Shown here one piece after another: positions 14,708-22,933 of a stretch of DNA of 27,338 nt; the first letter of the stretch is position 1; every line of letters begins with the position of its first letter. The notes below the pieces were generated by a model that did no database searches, had not been told where the DNA came from, and saw only the letters and a program-made list of their open reading frames with translations. The position numbers were made by a program, and so were the translations under genes. The stretch is taken from the NCBI GenBank assembly GCA_021157505.1, contig JAGGWI010000211.1:1-27338 (forward strand). The letters run 5' to 3'. The stretch is from Desulfuromusa sp. Lineage in GTDB: Bacteria > Desulfobacterota > Desulfuromonadia > Desulfuromonadales > Geopsychrobacteraceae.

Positions 14708-15724
14708 TCAAAACTGCTTCAGGAAACGCAGATCATTTTCAAAAAACAAACGCAGATCATTGACACCGTATTTGAGCATGGCCATGCGCTCCAGCCCCAT
14801 ACCAAAAGCAAATCCACTGTATTTCTCCGCATCGTAATTGACTGATGCAAAGACTGCCGGGTCGATCATCCCGCAGCCAAGAATTTCTAACCAACCAGTT
14901 TTTCCACAAACCCGACAACCGCTACCACCACAGATCACACACTCAATATCAACCTCAGCACTTGGTTCGGTAAAAGGGAAAAAAGAGGGCCGAAAACGGA
15001 CCCGATGCCCTTCACCAAAGAATTCATTGAGAAAGTGGGTCAGAACCCCCTTTAAATCACCAAAAGTCACCCGGTCATCTACCAAAAAGCCCTCAACCTG
15101 ATGAAACATCGGACTATGGGTTATATCAGAATCGCGCCGATAAACCGTCCCCGGAGCAATAATTCGAATCGGTGGTTTATGTTTCATCATCGTGCGGATC
15201 TGTACCGGTGAAGTATGAGTCCGCAACACCCGGTCATCACTGATATAGAAAGTATCTTGCATATCTCGAGCAGGATGATCTTTGGGAATATTCAGAGCTT
15301 CGAAATTATAGAAATCCTGCTCAATTTCTGGTCCCTCAGCAACCGCAAAACCCAAGCGTGAGAAAATTTCGATAACTTCATCAGTAACAAGAGTCACCGG
15401 GTGCAAACTTCCTGGCGTATTTTTTCGACCTGGAAGGGTAACATCGATCTTTTCATTCGCCAGTTTCGCAGTAATATCCTGCCGTTGCAACTCCAATTGG
15501 CGGGCAACAAAAGAGTCCTCAAACTTGGTCTTTAAAGTATTAACCAAACTACCGATTGCGGGACGTTCTTCTGCAGCAAGGTCACGCATCCCTTTCATAA
15601 CCTCGGTCAGCGTCCCTTTTTTTCCGAGAACTTGTACCCGTACACCTTGTAGTGTTTTAAGATCCTCTGCCTGTTGTAACGCCAACAAGCTCTCTTCCTG
15701 TAACTGCTGTAAACGCTCTTTCAT
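14708..15724 (-). CDS. pheS: Phenylalanyl-tRNA synthetase alpha subunit
   Basis: 338 residues. An N-terminal coiled coil spans about 1-90. The class II catalytic core carries motif 1 (LPGRKNTPGSLHPVT), motif 2 (FHQVEGFLVDDRVTFGDLKG) and motif 3 (AFGMGLERMAMLKYGV). A Cys cluster, CVICGGSGCRVCGKTGW near residues 262-278, is common in bacterial PheS and could hold a metal. A terminator after rplT separates pheST from the upstream ribosomal protein genes. The 79 nt between that terminator's T-run and the ATG (15725-15803) could hold a promoter, though none is clear. Confidence 0.97.
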   Translation of the reverse strand: MKERLQQLQEESLLALQQAEDLKTLQGVRVQVLGKKGTLTEVMKGMRDLAAEERPAIGSLVNTLKTKFEDSFVARQLELQRQDITAKLANEKIDVTLPGRKNTPGSLHPVTLVTDEVIEIFSRLGFAVAEGPEIEQDFYNFEALNIPKDHPARDMQDTFYISDDRVLRTHTSPVQIRTMMKHKPPIRIIAPGTVYRRDSDITHSPMFHQVEGFLVDDRVTFGDLKGVLTHFLNEFFGEGHRVRFRPSFFPFTEPSAEVDIECVICGGSGCRVCGKTGWLEILGCGMIDPAVFASVNYDAEKYSGFAFGMGLERMAMLKYGVNDLRLFFENDLRFLKQF

Positions 15725-15802
15725 GTAATAAATCCATAATCAGAGTGACCCACAAAACCTGAGGTCGGTGTGATCTTTAAATTTTAAAAGGCAATTGCCC
15801 GG

Positions 15803-15840
15803 AAACAAAAAAAGGAGATGAAGTATGACACTTCATCTCC
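15803..15840 (-). terminator. Rho-independent terminator after rplT
   Basis: An 11-bp perfect stem GGAGATGAAGT / ACTTCATCTCC (15814-15824 with 15830-15840, 5-nt loop) is followed on the minus strand by TTTTTTTGTTT. It ends the thrS-infC-rpmI-rplT unit ahead of pheS. Confidence 0.92.
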
Positions 15841-15860
15841 CAAAATCAACTGCAATCAGT

Positions 15861-16217
15861 TTATTGTAACTGGGCTTTGGCCGCTTCAGCAACAACAGTG
15901 AAACCTGCCGGATCATTCACAGCAAGATCAGCCATAATTTTGCGATCCAAGGCAACATCAGCCTGCTTCAAACCATAAATCAGGCGACTGTAGGAAAGAC
16001 CATTATCGCGTGCAGCAGCATTGATTCTAGTGATCCAGAGAGCTCTGAAATCACGCTTTTTAACCCGCCGGTCACGATAAGCATAATTGAGGGCCCGATC
16101 AACAGCCTCTGTTGCTGAACGAAACAACTTACTTCTGGCACCCCGGTAACCTTTAGCAAGTTTCAGAACTTTGTTACGACGACGTCTGGCTTTAAAGCCT
16201 CTTTTTACTCTTGGCAT
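15861..16217 (-). CDS. rplT: 50S ribosomal protein L20
   Basis: 118 residues, the usual length. The basic N terminus MPRVKRGFKARRRRNKVLKLAKGYRG and the core DRRVKKRDFRALWITRINAA are diagnostic. L20 is an early assembly protein of the large subunit; in several bacteria it represses its own operon by binding leader or intergenic RNA. GAAGGAG precedes the ATG at good spacing. A structured 112-nt spacer separates it from rpmI. Confidence 0.98.
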   Translation of the reverse strand: MPRVKRGFKARRRRNKVLKLAKGYRGARSKLFRSATEAVDRALNYAYRDRRVKKRDFRALWITRINAAARDNGLSYSRLIYGLKQADVALDRKIMADLAVNDPAGFTVVAEAAKAQLQ

Positions 16218-16329
16218 CTCGCTTGCTCCTTCTCATTGAATAGTTTTTCGGCAACTGCCGTGGCTGGATCTGCAGGGGGAGATTGTCCCCACAGTTCACA
16301 ACCGTACTGCCAGAAAGCAGCAGATCAGT
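16218..16329 (-). promoter_or_regulatory. Structured rpmI-rplT intergenic RNA, possible L20 target
   Basis: This 112-nt spacer is rich in short inverted repeats: GGGGA/TCCCC (16276-16280 with 16286-16290), CGGCAGTTGCCG and CTGC...GCAG. The T-tract of a terminator is missing. Translational control of rplT by L20 is known in other bacteria; here it is only a suggestion from position and structure. Confidence 0.3.
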
Positions 16330-16527
16330 CTACAAATACGGTACTAACTTGGAAATGTTTTTCGTATCGCTCTTTGCAACAATAACTGACTGCCGCAATG
16401 AACGTTTCCGCTTGGTTGTTTTCTTGGTCAAAATATGACTGGTATAAGCTTTGTTTCGACGAATTTTACCGGTGCCGGTCTTACGAAAACGCTTGGCAGC
16501 ACCACGATTGGTTTTAATCTTAGGCAT
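16330..16527 (-). CDS. rpmI: 50S ribosomal protein L35
   Basis: 65 residues, very basic. MPKIKTNRGAAKRFRKTGTGKIRR and the SHILTKKTTKRKRSLR stretch are typical of L35. AGGAGAG lies just before the ATG. It lies between infC and rplT, in the order conserved across most bacteria. Confidence 0.98.
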   Translation of the reverse strand: MPKIKTNRGAAKRFRKTGTGKIRRNKAYTSHILTKKTTKRKRSLRQSVIVAKSDTKNISKLVPYL

Positions 16528-16576
16528 CTGTCTCTCCTGTTACTTTTCCATTGATTCTGTTTTTGGATATTCAAAT

Positions 16577-17089
16577 TTATTTTTTAATCGGGCCGATCAT
16601 CATGGTCATAAAACGCCCCATCTTACTCGGATGAGACTCTACCTGCCCAATATCTTTTAAAGCTTCAATCGCTTTTTTCAATTGCATCATGCCCTGATCT
16701 GGATGGGCATTCTCCCGCCCCCGAAACATGATGGTCAACTTGACTTTATTCCCCTCTTCAAGAAAACGGCGGGCGTGTTTAATTTTAAACTGGAAATCAT
16801 GATCATCGGTCTTCGGCCGCATTTTGACTTCCTTGATTTCAACCCTCACCTGTTTCTTCCTGGCTTCAGAAGCGCGCTTTGCCTGTTGATACTTATATTT
16901 ACCATAGTCCATAATGCGACAAACAGGGGGATCTGCCTGGGGTGAAACTTCCACCAGATCAAGACCCTGCTCTACGGCAAGGGCTAGCGCTTGCTCGGTA
17001 CTCAGAATTCCCAACTGACCGCCTTCATCATCAATAACTCGCACCTGCCGAGCATTAATGGCCTCATTGATATTCGCTTCTTTGGCTAT
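16577..17089 (-). CDS. infC: Translation initiation factor IF-3 with AUA start codon
   Basis: 170 residues if translation begins at ATA (17089-17087). No ATG, GTG or TTG lies in frame between the upstream in-frame TAA and the GTG at 17044-17042, and starting at that GTG would cut off the conserved N terminus. From ATA the reading is IAKEANINEAINARQVRVID, which fits the family's N-terminal IF3 domain. GGAG stands 7 nt before ATA. The C domain follows (RVEIKEVKMRPKTDDHDF, KHARRFLEEGNKVKLTIMFRGRE). IF-3 binds the 30S subunit and rejects non-canonical start codons, and E. coli infC uses AUU for autoregulation. An AUA start would serve the same purpose; that is inference. Confidence 0.93.
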   Translation of the reverse strand: MAKEANINEAINARQVRVIDDEGGQLGILSTEQALALAVEQGLDLVEVSPQADPPVCRIMDYGKYKYQQAKRASEARKKQVRVEIKEVKMRPKTDDHDFQFKIKHARRFLEEGNKVKLTIMFRGRENAHPDQGMMQLKKAIEALKDIGQVESHPSKMGRFMTMMIGPIKK

Positions 17090-17137
17090 GACCTCACTCC
17101 TCTGTTCTCGTTAAAAGGGGATAAATCCAAACAACGA

Positions 17138-17158
17138 AAAGACCCGCTTCGGGTCTTT
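17138..17158 (-). terminator. Terminator or attenuator between thrS and infC
   Basis: A 9-bp stem AAAGACCCG / CGGGTCTTT (17138-17146 with 17150-17158) has a 3-nt loop and is followed on the minus strand by TCGTTGTTTGG. It starts 13 nt after the thrS stop and ends 48 nt before the infC ATA codon. The T-run is imperfect, so partial read-through into infC is plausible. Confidence 0.7.
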
Positions 17159-17171
17159 GTTTCAACGCTAC

Positions 17172-19088
17172 TTATTTATAGGCTGCTGTTTCAGCCTGGA
17201 CCATCTTGATAAAATCAGGAACACTGACCGTTTCTAAACTTTTTCCATCCCTGAAACGTGGGGCAACGGTCTGACTTTCCATCTCGCGATCACCAATCAC
17301 CAGCATATAAGGAACTTTGGCCATTTGTGCTTCACGAATTTTAAAACCAAGTTTCTCATTACGGATATCAAGCTCAACACGGACACCAGCTTCACGCAAT
17401 TGCTCAAAAACCTGTTGCGCATAAGCCGCTTGATTATCAGTGACATTCAAGACAACCGCCTGAACCGGCGAAAGCCAGAGAGGAAAACTTCCGGCATAAT
17501 GTTCTATCAGAATGCCGATAAAACGTTCTATCGAACCGACAATAACCCGGTGCAACATAACCGGCCGATGTTTTTCCCCGTCAGCACCGACATAAGTCAG
17601 ATCAAAGCGCTCTGGCAGGGTAAAATCGCACTGGATTGTAGCACACTGCCACTCCCTGTCAAGCGAGTCCTTAAGTTTAACATCGATCTTGGGACCATAA
17701 AAAGCGCCATCACCGTGATTGAACTCAAACGGCAGACCGCTGTCTTCCAAAGCACTTTGCAGCGCATTAGTTGCCTGATCCCAATCGGCATCACTCCCGA
17801 TTGATTTCTCCGGTCTGGTCGATAATTCCATCACATACTCAAAACCAAAGATCCGCGCGACATCCTGAACAAAATTCATGACCCCTTTAACTTCAGCGTC
17901 AATCTGATCCGGGCGACAGATAATATGGGCGTCATCCTGAGTAAAACCACGAACCCGGAGTAAACCGTGCAGAACCCCTGACTTTTCGTGTCGATAGACA
18001 GTACCGAGCTCAAAATAACGGATCGGCAAATTGCGGTAAGAGCGAGGCTTCGATTTGTAAATCAGCATATGTGCCAAACAGTTCATCGGCTTGATCCCGT
18101 AGCCCTGCTCGTCAACTTCAGTGAAATACATATTCTCCCGATAATGTTCGTAATGTCCGGACATTTTCCAGAGTTCTGTTTTGAGAATCTGTGGGCCGAC
18201 AACAAGCTCATAACCGCGCTTCAAATGCTCTTTGCGCTCAAAGTCCTCGATAATTGCTCTGAGCATAGCCCCCTTGGGATGCCAAAGAACTAACCCGGCT
18301 CCTGCCTCTTCACTGAAAGAGAACAGATCCAGCTCCCGACCCAGCTTACGATGATCCCGTTTTCGTGCTTCTTCAAGGCGATGAAGGTGTGCTTTCAACT
18401 CTTTCTTATTTTGAAATGCCGTTGCATAGATCCGTTGCAACATGGCATTTTTTTCATTGCCACGCCAATAGGCACCGGCAAGGCTGGTCAACTTAAAAAC
18501 CTTAAGAAATCCAGTCCGTGGAACATGGGGGCCGCGGCAAAGATCGACAAAGTCACCCTGCCGATAGAGAGAAACCTGCTCTGCATCCAGGTCTTCAATC
18601 AACTCAACCTTATAGTCCTCACCGATACCACGGAACAATTCAATTGCGGCAGATCGAGAGACCTCCTCGCGCACAACCGTTTGATCAGCTTTGGCGAGTT
18701 CAGCCATCTTTGCTTCGATAATCGGGAAATCTTCCGGAACAAATTTTTTAGTTTCACTATAAAAATCATAGTAAAAACCATCTTTAATCGCTGGCCCGAT
18801 GGTAACTTGAACCTCATTCCCATAAAGTTCTTTAACTGCTTGTGCCATCAGATGGGCGGAGGAGTGGCGAATAATTTCCAGAGCTTCTGCGGAATTTTGC
18901 GTAATCAGGGCAAGTTTACCAGATTGCTCCAAGGGGCTGGTCAGGTCGATCAAGTCACCATCAAAACGGGCTGCAATAGATTGACGCGCTAACCCTTCAC
19001 CAATAGTGAGGGCCACATCATGGGGAGTCGCACCAGACTCAACCTCTTTGATCGACCCATCAGGAAGTTCGATATGTAATAAAGCCAT
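17172..19088 (-). CDS. thrS: Threonyl-tRNA synthetase
   Basis: 638 residues. An N-terminal TGS domain spans 1-62. The editing domain carries HSSAH (75-79) and the later zinc/editing HxxxC-type residues. The class II core holds the Cys of KPMNCLAHML and the motif-2 region FELGTVYRHEKSGVLHGLLRVRGFTQDDAHI. An anticodon-binding domain ends the protein (SPVQAVVLNV...VPYMLVIGDREM). It charges tRNA-Thr and clears mischarged Ser-tRNA. AGGGGAA precedes the ATG. It heads the thrS-infC-rpmI-rplT unit. The 109-nt upstream gap contains the tRNA-Val terminator and then a TATACA that could be a -10, without a convincing -35. No T-box or operator copy is evident. Confidence 0.97.
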   Translation of the reverse strand: MALLHIELPDGSIKEVESGATPHDVALTIGEGLARQSIAARFDGDLIDLTSPLEQSGKLALITQNSAEALEIIRHSSAHLMAQAVKELYGNEVQVTIGPAIKDGFYYDFYSETKKFVPEDFPIIEAKMAELAKADQTVVREEVSRSAAIELFRGIGEDYKVELIEDLDAEQVSLYRQGDFVDLCRGPHVPRTGFLKVFKLTSLAGAYWRGNEKNAMLQRIYATAFQNKKELKAHLHRLEEARKRDHRKLGRELDLFSFSEEAGAGLVLWHPKGAMLRAIIEDFERKEHLKRGYELVVGPQILKTELWKMSGHYEHYRENMYFTEVDEQGYGIKPMNCLAHMLIYKSKPRSYRNLPIRYFELGTVYRHEKSGVLHGLLRVRGFTQDDAHIICRPDQIDAEVKGVMNFVQDVARIFGFEYVMELSTRPEKSIGSDADWDQATNALQSALEDSGLPFEFNHGDGAFYGPKIDVKLKDSLDREWQCATIQCDFTLPERFDLTYVGADGEKHRPVMLHRVIVGSIERFIGILIEHYAGSFPLWLSPVQAVVLNVTDNQAAYAQQVFEQLREAGVRVELDIRNEKLGFKIREAQMAKVPYMLVIGDREMESQTVAPRFRDGKSLETVSVPDFIKMVQAETAAYK

Positions 19089-19146
19089 ATAATTTCCCCT
19101 GTTTATCTGTTTGTATAGACTCGAAAATCAAGTAAAAACTAAAAGA

Positions 19147-19163
19147 GGCATCCCACAGATGCC
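19147..19163 (-). terminator. Terminator of tRNA-Val(GAC)
   Basis: Stem GGCATC / GATGCC (19147-19152 with 19158-19163, 5-nt loop) is followed on the minus strand by TCTTTTAGTTTTTAC. It lies between the tRNA 3' end and thrS. Confidence 0.7.
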
Positions 19164-19197
19164 CCAAATCAGTACAGCTATATTTACTTGCCAGGGA

Positions 19198-19272
19198 TGG
19201 TAGGCACGGGCGGGATTGAACCGCCGACCCCTTCCGTGTCAGGGAAGTGCTCTCCCACTGAGCTACGTGCCT
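19198..19272 (-). tRNA. tRNA-Val (anticodon GAC)
   Basis: The 75-nt minus-strand cloverleaf includes an encoded CCA. The acceptor stem is AGGCACG/CGTGCCT, the anticodon arm CTTCC-CTGACAC-GGAAG with GAC at 34-36, and the T arm GGCGG-TTCAATC-CCGCC. It reads GTC/GTT codons and complements the CAC isoacceptor at 6233-6307. A tRNA-Val next to thrS is a familiar arrangement in this group. Confidence 0.95.
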
Positions 19273-19292
19273 GCAACAAACCGCGGCGTTCT

Positions 19293-19320
19293 TTTATCAG
19301 AATGGCAAGCAAACTGTCAA
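19293..19320 (-). promoter_or_regulatory. Promoter for tRNA-Val(GAC)
   Basis: On the minus strand, TTGACA (19320-19315) and GATAAA (19298-19293) are 16 bp apart. The start region after the -10 is GC-rich (CGCCGCGG), as expected for a stringently controlled stable-RNA promoter. The tRNA begins about 20 nt after the -10. Confidence 0.65.
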
Positions 19321-19365
19321 GCTATTTTGTCAATTTCACTCTGTTTTTTACATATTTAACACTAT

Positions 19366-19535
19366 CTAGGATGGCTGTCGGACGATGCGGACTGAAGCGA
19401 AAATTCGGAGGTTTGAGAACAGTTTTTAGCTCGTTTGCAGGCTCATAGCCATACCTATGGGGCAAAAAGGAGCTGAAAAATGAGCCAAACAAACGGATTT
19501 GCAGCCAGTTCATGGAGTGTCCGACAGCCTCCTAA
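19366..19535. mobile_element. Palindromic MITE-like element, copy A
   Basis: About 170 bp, matching copy B (26965-27133) with roughly ten substitutions and one indel. The right end AGTGTCCGACAGCCTCCTAA is the inverted complement of the left end, which has an extra T and a few changes. Inside, TTTTTAGCTC pairs with the complementary GAGCTGAAAA and the centre CTCATAG/CTATGGG forms an apical hairpin. No transposase is encoded; if mobile, it needs one elsewhere. It fills most of the 19273-19651 gap, along with the tRNA-Val and ligase promoters. The right end lies 20 bp before the -35 of the ligase promoter. Confidence 0.88.
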
Positions 19536-19555
19536 ATGTAGATTTTTTTTCATAC

Positions 19556-19584
19556 TTGCCTGATATTACTGACAAGGCTAGAAT
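19556..19584 (+). promoter_or_regulatory. Promoter for the acyl-CoA ligase
   Basis: TTGCCT (19556-19561) and TAGAAT (19579-19584) are separated by 17 bp. The leader to the GTG start at 19652 is about 60 nt. Confidence 0.6.
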
Positions 19585-19651
19585 GTTTTTTCTGAATTTC
19601 CCAAATCAACCGTCAAGCAAGACCATCACAACACCAATAAGGAGCATAAAA

Positions 19652-21514
19652 GTGCACACAATTGACCAGTTAATCCAGGCCAGCTGTCAACAACACACCG
19701 ATAAAGTTGCTCTACAGTATAAATACAAGGGAGAGTGGAAACCTATTACCTATACTAAACTTTGGGATACCGTTGAAAAACTGGCGGCAGGAATAGTACA
19801 GCTAGAAATCAAAAAAAAATCCCATATTGCACTTTTAGGACCATCTTCCCCGCGCTGGGTTGTCTCTTATCTTGCGATACTGAGAGCTGGCTGCATTGCT
19901 ATCCCAATTGATAAAGAACTTAAAGCGTCAGAACTACGTCATATTCTGAATGATTCCAATACAGAGGCTGTCTTCGTTGGACAACCACAATTCGACACCC
20001 TCCTAGAGGTCGTAGATGATCTCCCCAAGCTGAAAAAATTAATTCTGATTGATACCCCCCTTGCGGAGCTGACCGACCAAGATGATGCTGCCGAAAGGAT
20101 GGAGAATCTTACCGCCCTGTGGAAGGAGCTAGTCAAGGATCTGGAGATTCCATCTGCACGTCGTAAACCAATTGAAGAAGCTGCTATTCAAGCCTACTCA
20201 GGTTTGGCACAACAGGAAGGAGTCACTGGAAAGAAAAAGAAAGGGCTAAATTTCCTCTCCGAATCTGCCATGTCGCGCCATCGATTATTAAAAGAAAAGC
20301 GCCTTTTTTATTACAAGGACATTTTCAATTCTACGCCACTGGCACCAGCGGACCATCAACCAGAAGATAGAGCCGTTATCCTCTATACATCCGGCACCAC
20401 TGGTCGTTCAAAAGGAGCCATGCTCAGCCACCGGAATATCGTCAGTAATATTGAAGCGGCCAACCAGCGCTTCCAGCTGGATAGTTCAATAAAAACCCTC
20501 TCCTTTCTACCAATCAACCATGTTTTTGAACAAGTCTGTGGAGTCTTACTACCCCTCTCTCTTGGGGGACAGGTCAGTTTTGCAGAATCAATTAAAAAAC
20601 TCGGTGACAATCTCAACGAGATCAAACCAACCTTCCTGATCGGTGTTCCTGCAGTCTACCGCTTGCTGCTTGACCGGATCATGAAAAATATCAACTCCAA
20701 ATCTCTATCTCGCTTACTTTACAAATACCCGTTGACTCGAACCATTGTTGCCAAAAAAGTTAAACAATCCCTGGGGGAAGGGACCACATTTGTCAGTGGC
20801 GGTGCGGCACTTGATCCCGCTATTGCTGAAGGATTTCACAGTCTTGGCCTGAACTTATTGCAGGGCTATGGCATTACCGAAACATCCCCGATCATCTCTG
20901 CGGAAAGTCCCTTCAAGAACAAGCCCGGCACCACCGGGGAGGTTTTGGAGGGGATAGAAGTTCTGATTGATAATCCAAACAGCGACGGGGAAGGTGAAAT
21001 CAAAGTAAAAGGGCCGAACGTTATGCTTGGCTACTATAATAACAAAAAAGCAACCGCTGAAGCGCTGAGTAACGGCTGGTATCGTACCGGGGATCTGGGT
21101 CGCATCGATGAAGACAATATGCTCTCCATTTGCGGGCGGGTTAAGAATTTGATTGTAACGCCGAATGGCAAAAATGTTTATCCGGAAGAGATAGAAAACC
21201 AACTCCTCAAAAGTCCCTATATCGCAGAAGTAATGGTCTATGGGCATAAAGTCGGGGCAACTTCAGAGGAAGTCTATGCCGTTATTTTTCCAAATGAGGA
21301 AGCCCTATTTGAACTGGCAAAAAATCAGGCTGATGAACCGATATCAGCAGCGGAAATTGAAATTTTGATCCGCAAGGAAATCTTGACCTGCGGTAGAGAT
21401 TTAGCTGACTACAAAAGAGTTAAAAAATTCACCCTCAGAGAAGATGATTTTCCAAAAACCACAACCCGCAAAATCAAACGTTATGTCGTGGAACCGGAAA
21501 TCTCTACCAACTAA
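19652..21514 (+). CDS. Long-chain fatty-acid-CoA ligase (AMP-forming)
   Basis: 620 residues from GTG at 19652, which has AAGGAG 7 nt upstream; longer readings run into the palindromic element and lack a ribosome site. ANL-superfamily motifs: the phosphate loop ILYTSGTTGRSKGAMLSHRN near 245-265, GYGITETSPIIS, GWYRTGDLGRID, CGRVKNLIVTPNGKNVYPEEIE, and a C-terminal TTTRKIKR with the likely catalytic lysine. It activates fatty acids to acyl-CoA through an acyl-adenylate at the cytoplasmic membrane face. A charged, Lys-rich segment at about 155-235 precedes the phosphate loop, as in other long-chain ligases. Exact chain length is unknown. It is monocistronic and converges on hom. Confidence 0.9.
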   Translation: MHTIDQLIQASCQQHTDKVALQYKYKGEWKPITYTKLWDTVEKLAAGIVQLEIKKKSHIALLGPSSPRWVVSYLAILRAGCIAIPIDKELKASELRHILNDSNTEAVFVGQPQFDTLLEVVDDLPKLKKLILIDTPLAELTDQDDAAERMENLTALWKELVKDLEIPSARRKPIEEAAIQAYSGLAQQEGVTGKKKKGLNFLSESAMSRHRLLKEKRLFYYKDIFNSTPLAPADHQPEDRAVILYTSGTTGRSKGAMLSHRNIVSNIEAANQRFQLDSSIKTLSFLPINHVFEQVCGVLLPLSLGGQVSFAESIKKLGDNLNEIKPTFLIGVPAVYRLLLDRIMKNINSKSLSRLLYKYPLTRTIVAKKVKQSLGEGTTFVSGGAALDPAIAEGFHSLGLNLLQGYGITETSPIISAESPFKNKPGTTGEVLEGIEVLIDNPNSDGEGEIKVKGPNVMLGYYNNKKATAEALSNGWYRTGDLGRIDEDNMLSICGRVKNLIVTPNGKNVYPEEIENQLLKSPYIAEVMVYGHKVGATSEEVYAVIFPNEEALFELAKNQADEPISAAEIEILIRKEILTCGRDLADYKRVKKFTLREDDFPKTTTRKIKRYVVEPEISTN

Positions 21515-21519
21515 AACGC

Positions 21520-21559
21520 AAACCCTCCAGCCGCGCTATCAAGGGCAGCTGGAGGGTTT
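21520..21559. terminator. Shared terminator between convergent ligase and hom genes
   Basis: A 12-bp perfect stem AAACCCTCCAGC / GCTGGAGGGTTT (21520-21531 with 21548-21559) starts 6 nt after the ligase stop and ends 24 nt from the hom stop. T-runs on both sides are short, but the symmetric position suits a bidirectional terminator. Confidence 0.8.
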
Positions 21560-21582
21560 GTTGAGCTTCCAAAAGCAGTATC

Positions 21583-22893
21583 TTAATCCAGATCGTGCTC
21601 AACTCTAATCAGACAAGTCGGCTCTGAAATAATATCCAACGCTTCTATTTCTGTTAAGGCCCTGGAGACGTCAATCTCCTTCGCGGTATGTGTCATCAGG
21701 ACAATGGGGATAGAATCAACCTCATGCCATTCCGGTTGGATCATGGACTGAATACTGATGTCATGCCTGCCCAGACAACCGGCTATTTTTGCAAGCACCC
21801 CGGGTTGGTCTACGGTGGTGAAACGTAAGTAATAGTGACTGACAATTTCGCTCATCGCTTTAATCGGTAAAGTTTTGATCTGATCCGCACGGTAGCCCAT
21901 AATTGGCATTCGAGATTGAGCTCCTGAGAGTTTATCTCTGCTGATGGACATCACATCACCCATCACCGCACTGGCCGTTGCATCCATACCGGCACCGCTC
22001 CCATAGAGCAGTGTTGGACCAACGAAATCACCATTTAAACGGATCGCATTAAAAACACCATTGACCTCGGCAAGCTGGTAAGACCCTGGAATCATCGTTG
22101 GATGAACCCGAACCTCAATTTTATCACCAAGATTTTTACCAATGGCAAGGAGCTTGATTTTATACCCCATCTGCTTCGCAAATTGGATATCAATTGCAGC
22201 AATATTACTGATTCCTTCAGTATAGACCTGATCAAAATCGACGGTTGTACCAAAACAGAGTGCCGACAACAAAGCAATCTTGTGGGCGGTATCAACACCC
22301 TCAATATCAAATGTTGGATCGGCTTCAGCATAACCAAGATCCTGTGCTTCCTGTAGCACCGAAGCAAAATCGCGACCCTCTTCAGCCATCTTGGTTAAAA
22401 TAAAATTACAGGTTCCATTGAGAATGCCCAGAATTGAACTGAATTCATTGCTGCAGAGATTTTCCTTAATCGCTGAGATAATCGGGATGCCACCACCAAC
22501 AGCAGCTTCAAACAGCACTGAAACTCCCTGTTGATCGGCAGCTGCGATAATTTCCTGTCCATGAACCGCCATTAGAGCTTTGTTGGCAGTGACGATATGC
22601 TTGCCGTTAGCAATCGCTTTGAGAATAAAGCTTTTTGCCGGTTCATAGCCACCGATTAACTCAATGACGATATCAACTTCAGGATTACTGATAACATCCT
22701 CGACATCAGCACTCAGAACACCTGAGTCCAACTCGACCCCACGGTCAGTTTCAATATCAAGATCAACAATTTTGACTAATTCTAAGTCACTACCGAGCCG
22801 TTTTTTTATCGTTACGGCGTTCCGTTGCAAGTTCCGGACAACACCGGTGCCGATAGTTCCGAATCCGAGCAAACCAAACTTAATTGCACTCAT
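21583..22893 (-). CDS. hom: Homoserine dehydrogenase with C-terminal ACT domain
   Basis: 436 residues. The NAD(P)-binding motif GLLGFGTIGTGVV is at 7-19. The catalytic domain includes VTANKALMAVHG, LFEAAVGGGIPII, SSILGILNGTCNFILTKM and EADPTFDIEGVDTAHKIALLSAL. An ACT domain covers about 355-430 (YYLRFTTVDQPGVLAKIAGCLGRHDISIQSMIQ), the usual site for feedback control by threonine. It reduces aspartate semialdehyde to homoserine for Thr, Met and Ile synthesis. It is the last minus-strand gene of the rib-nusB run, 40 nt after nusB, and may be read through from it. Confidence 0.96.
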   Translation of the reverse strand: MSAIKFGLLGFGTIGTGVVRNLQRNAVTIKKRLGSDLELVKIVDLDIETDRGVELDSGVLSADVEDVISNPEVDIVIELIGGYEPAKSFILKAIANGKHIVTANKALMAVHGQEIIAAADQQGVSVLFEAAVGGGIPIISAIKENLCSNEFSSILGILNGTCNFILTKMAEEGRDFASVLQEAQDLGYAEADPTFDIEGVDTAHKIALLSALCFGTTVDFDQVYTEGISNIAAIDIQFAKQMGYKIKLLAIGKNLGDKIEVRVHPTMIPGSYQLAEVNGVFNAIRLNGDFVGPTLLYGSGAGMDATASAVMGDVMSISRDKLSGAQSRMPIMGYRADQIKTLPIKAMSEIVSHYYLRFTTVDQPGVLAKIAGCLGRHDISIQSMIQPEWHEVDSIPIVLMTHTAKEIDVSRALTEIEALDIISEPTCLIRVEHDLD

Positions 22894-22933
22894 AGCAATC
22901 CCAATTCTTAAAAAATAATTTTAAATGACTATT

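Noticed and set aside
18351..18992. Plus-strand open frame of 213 codons inside thrS
   Set aside because: It is antisense to the conserved thrS coding sequence, lacks a ribosome site and shows no domain. It is a shadow frame.
19089..19197. T-box or ThrS operator upstream of thrS
   Set aside because: The space is taken by the tRNA-Val terminator. There is no T-box core sequence and no convincing tRNA-Thr mimic.
19499..19651. N-terminal extension of the acyl-CoA ligase into the palindromic element
   Set aside because: The added residues are encoded by the element's terminal repeat and non-conserved sequence; AAGGAG supports the GTG at 19652.
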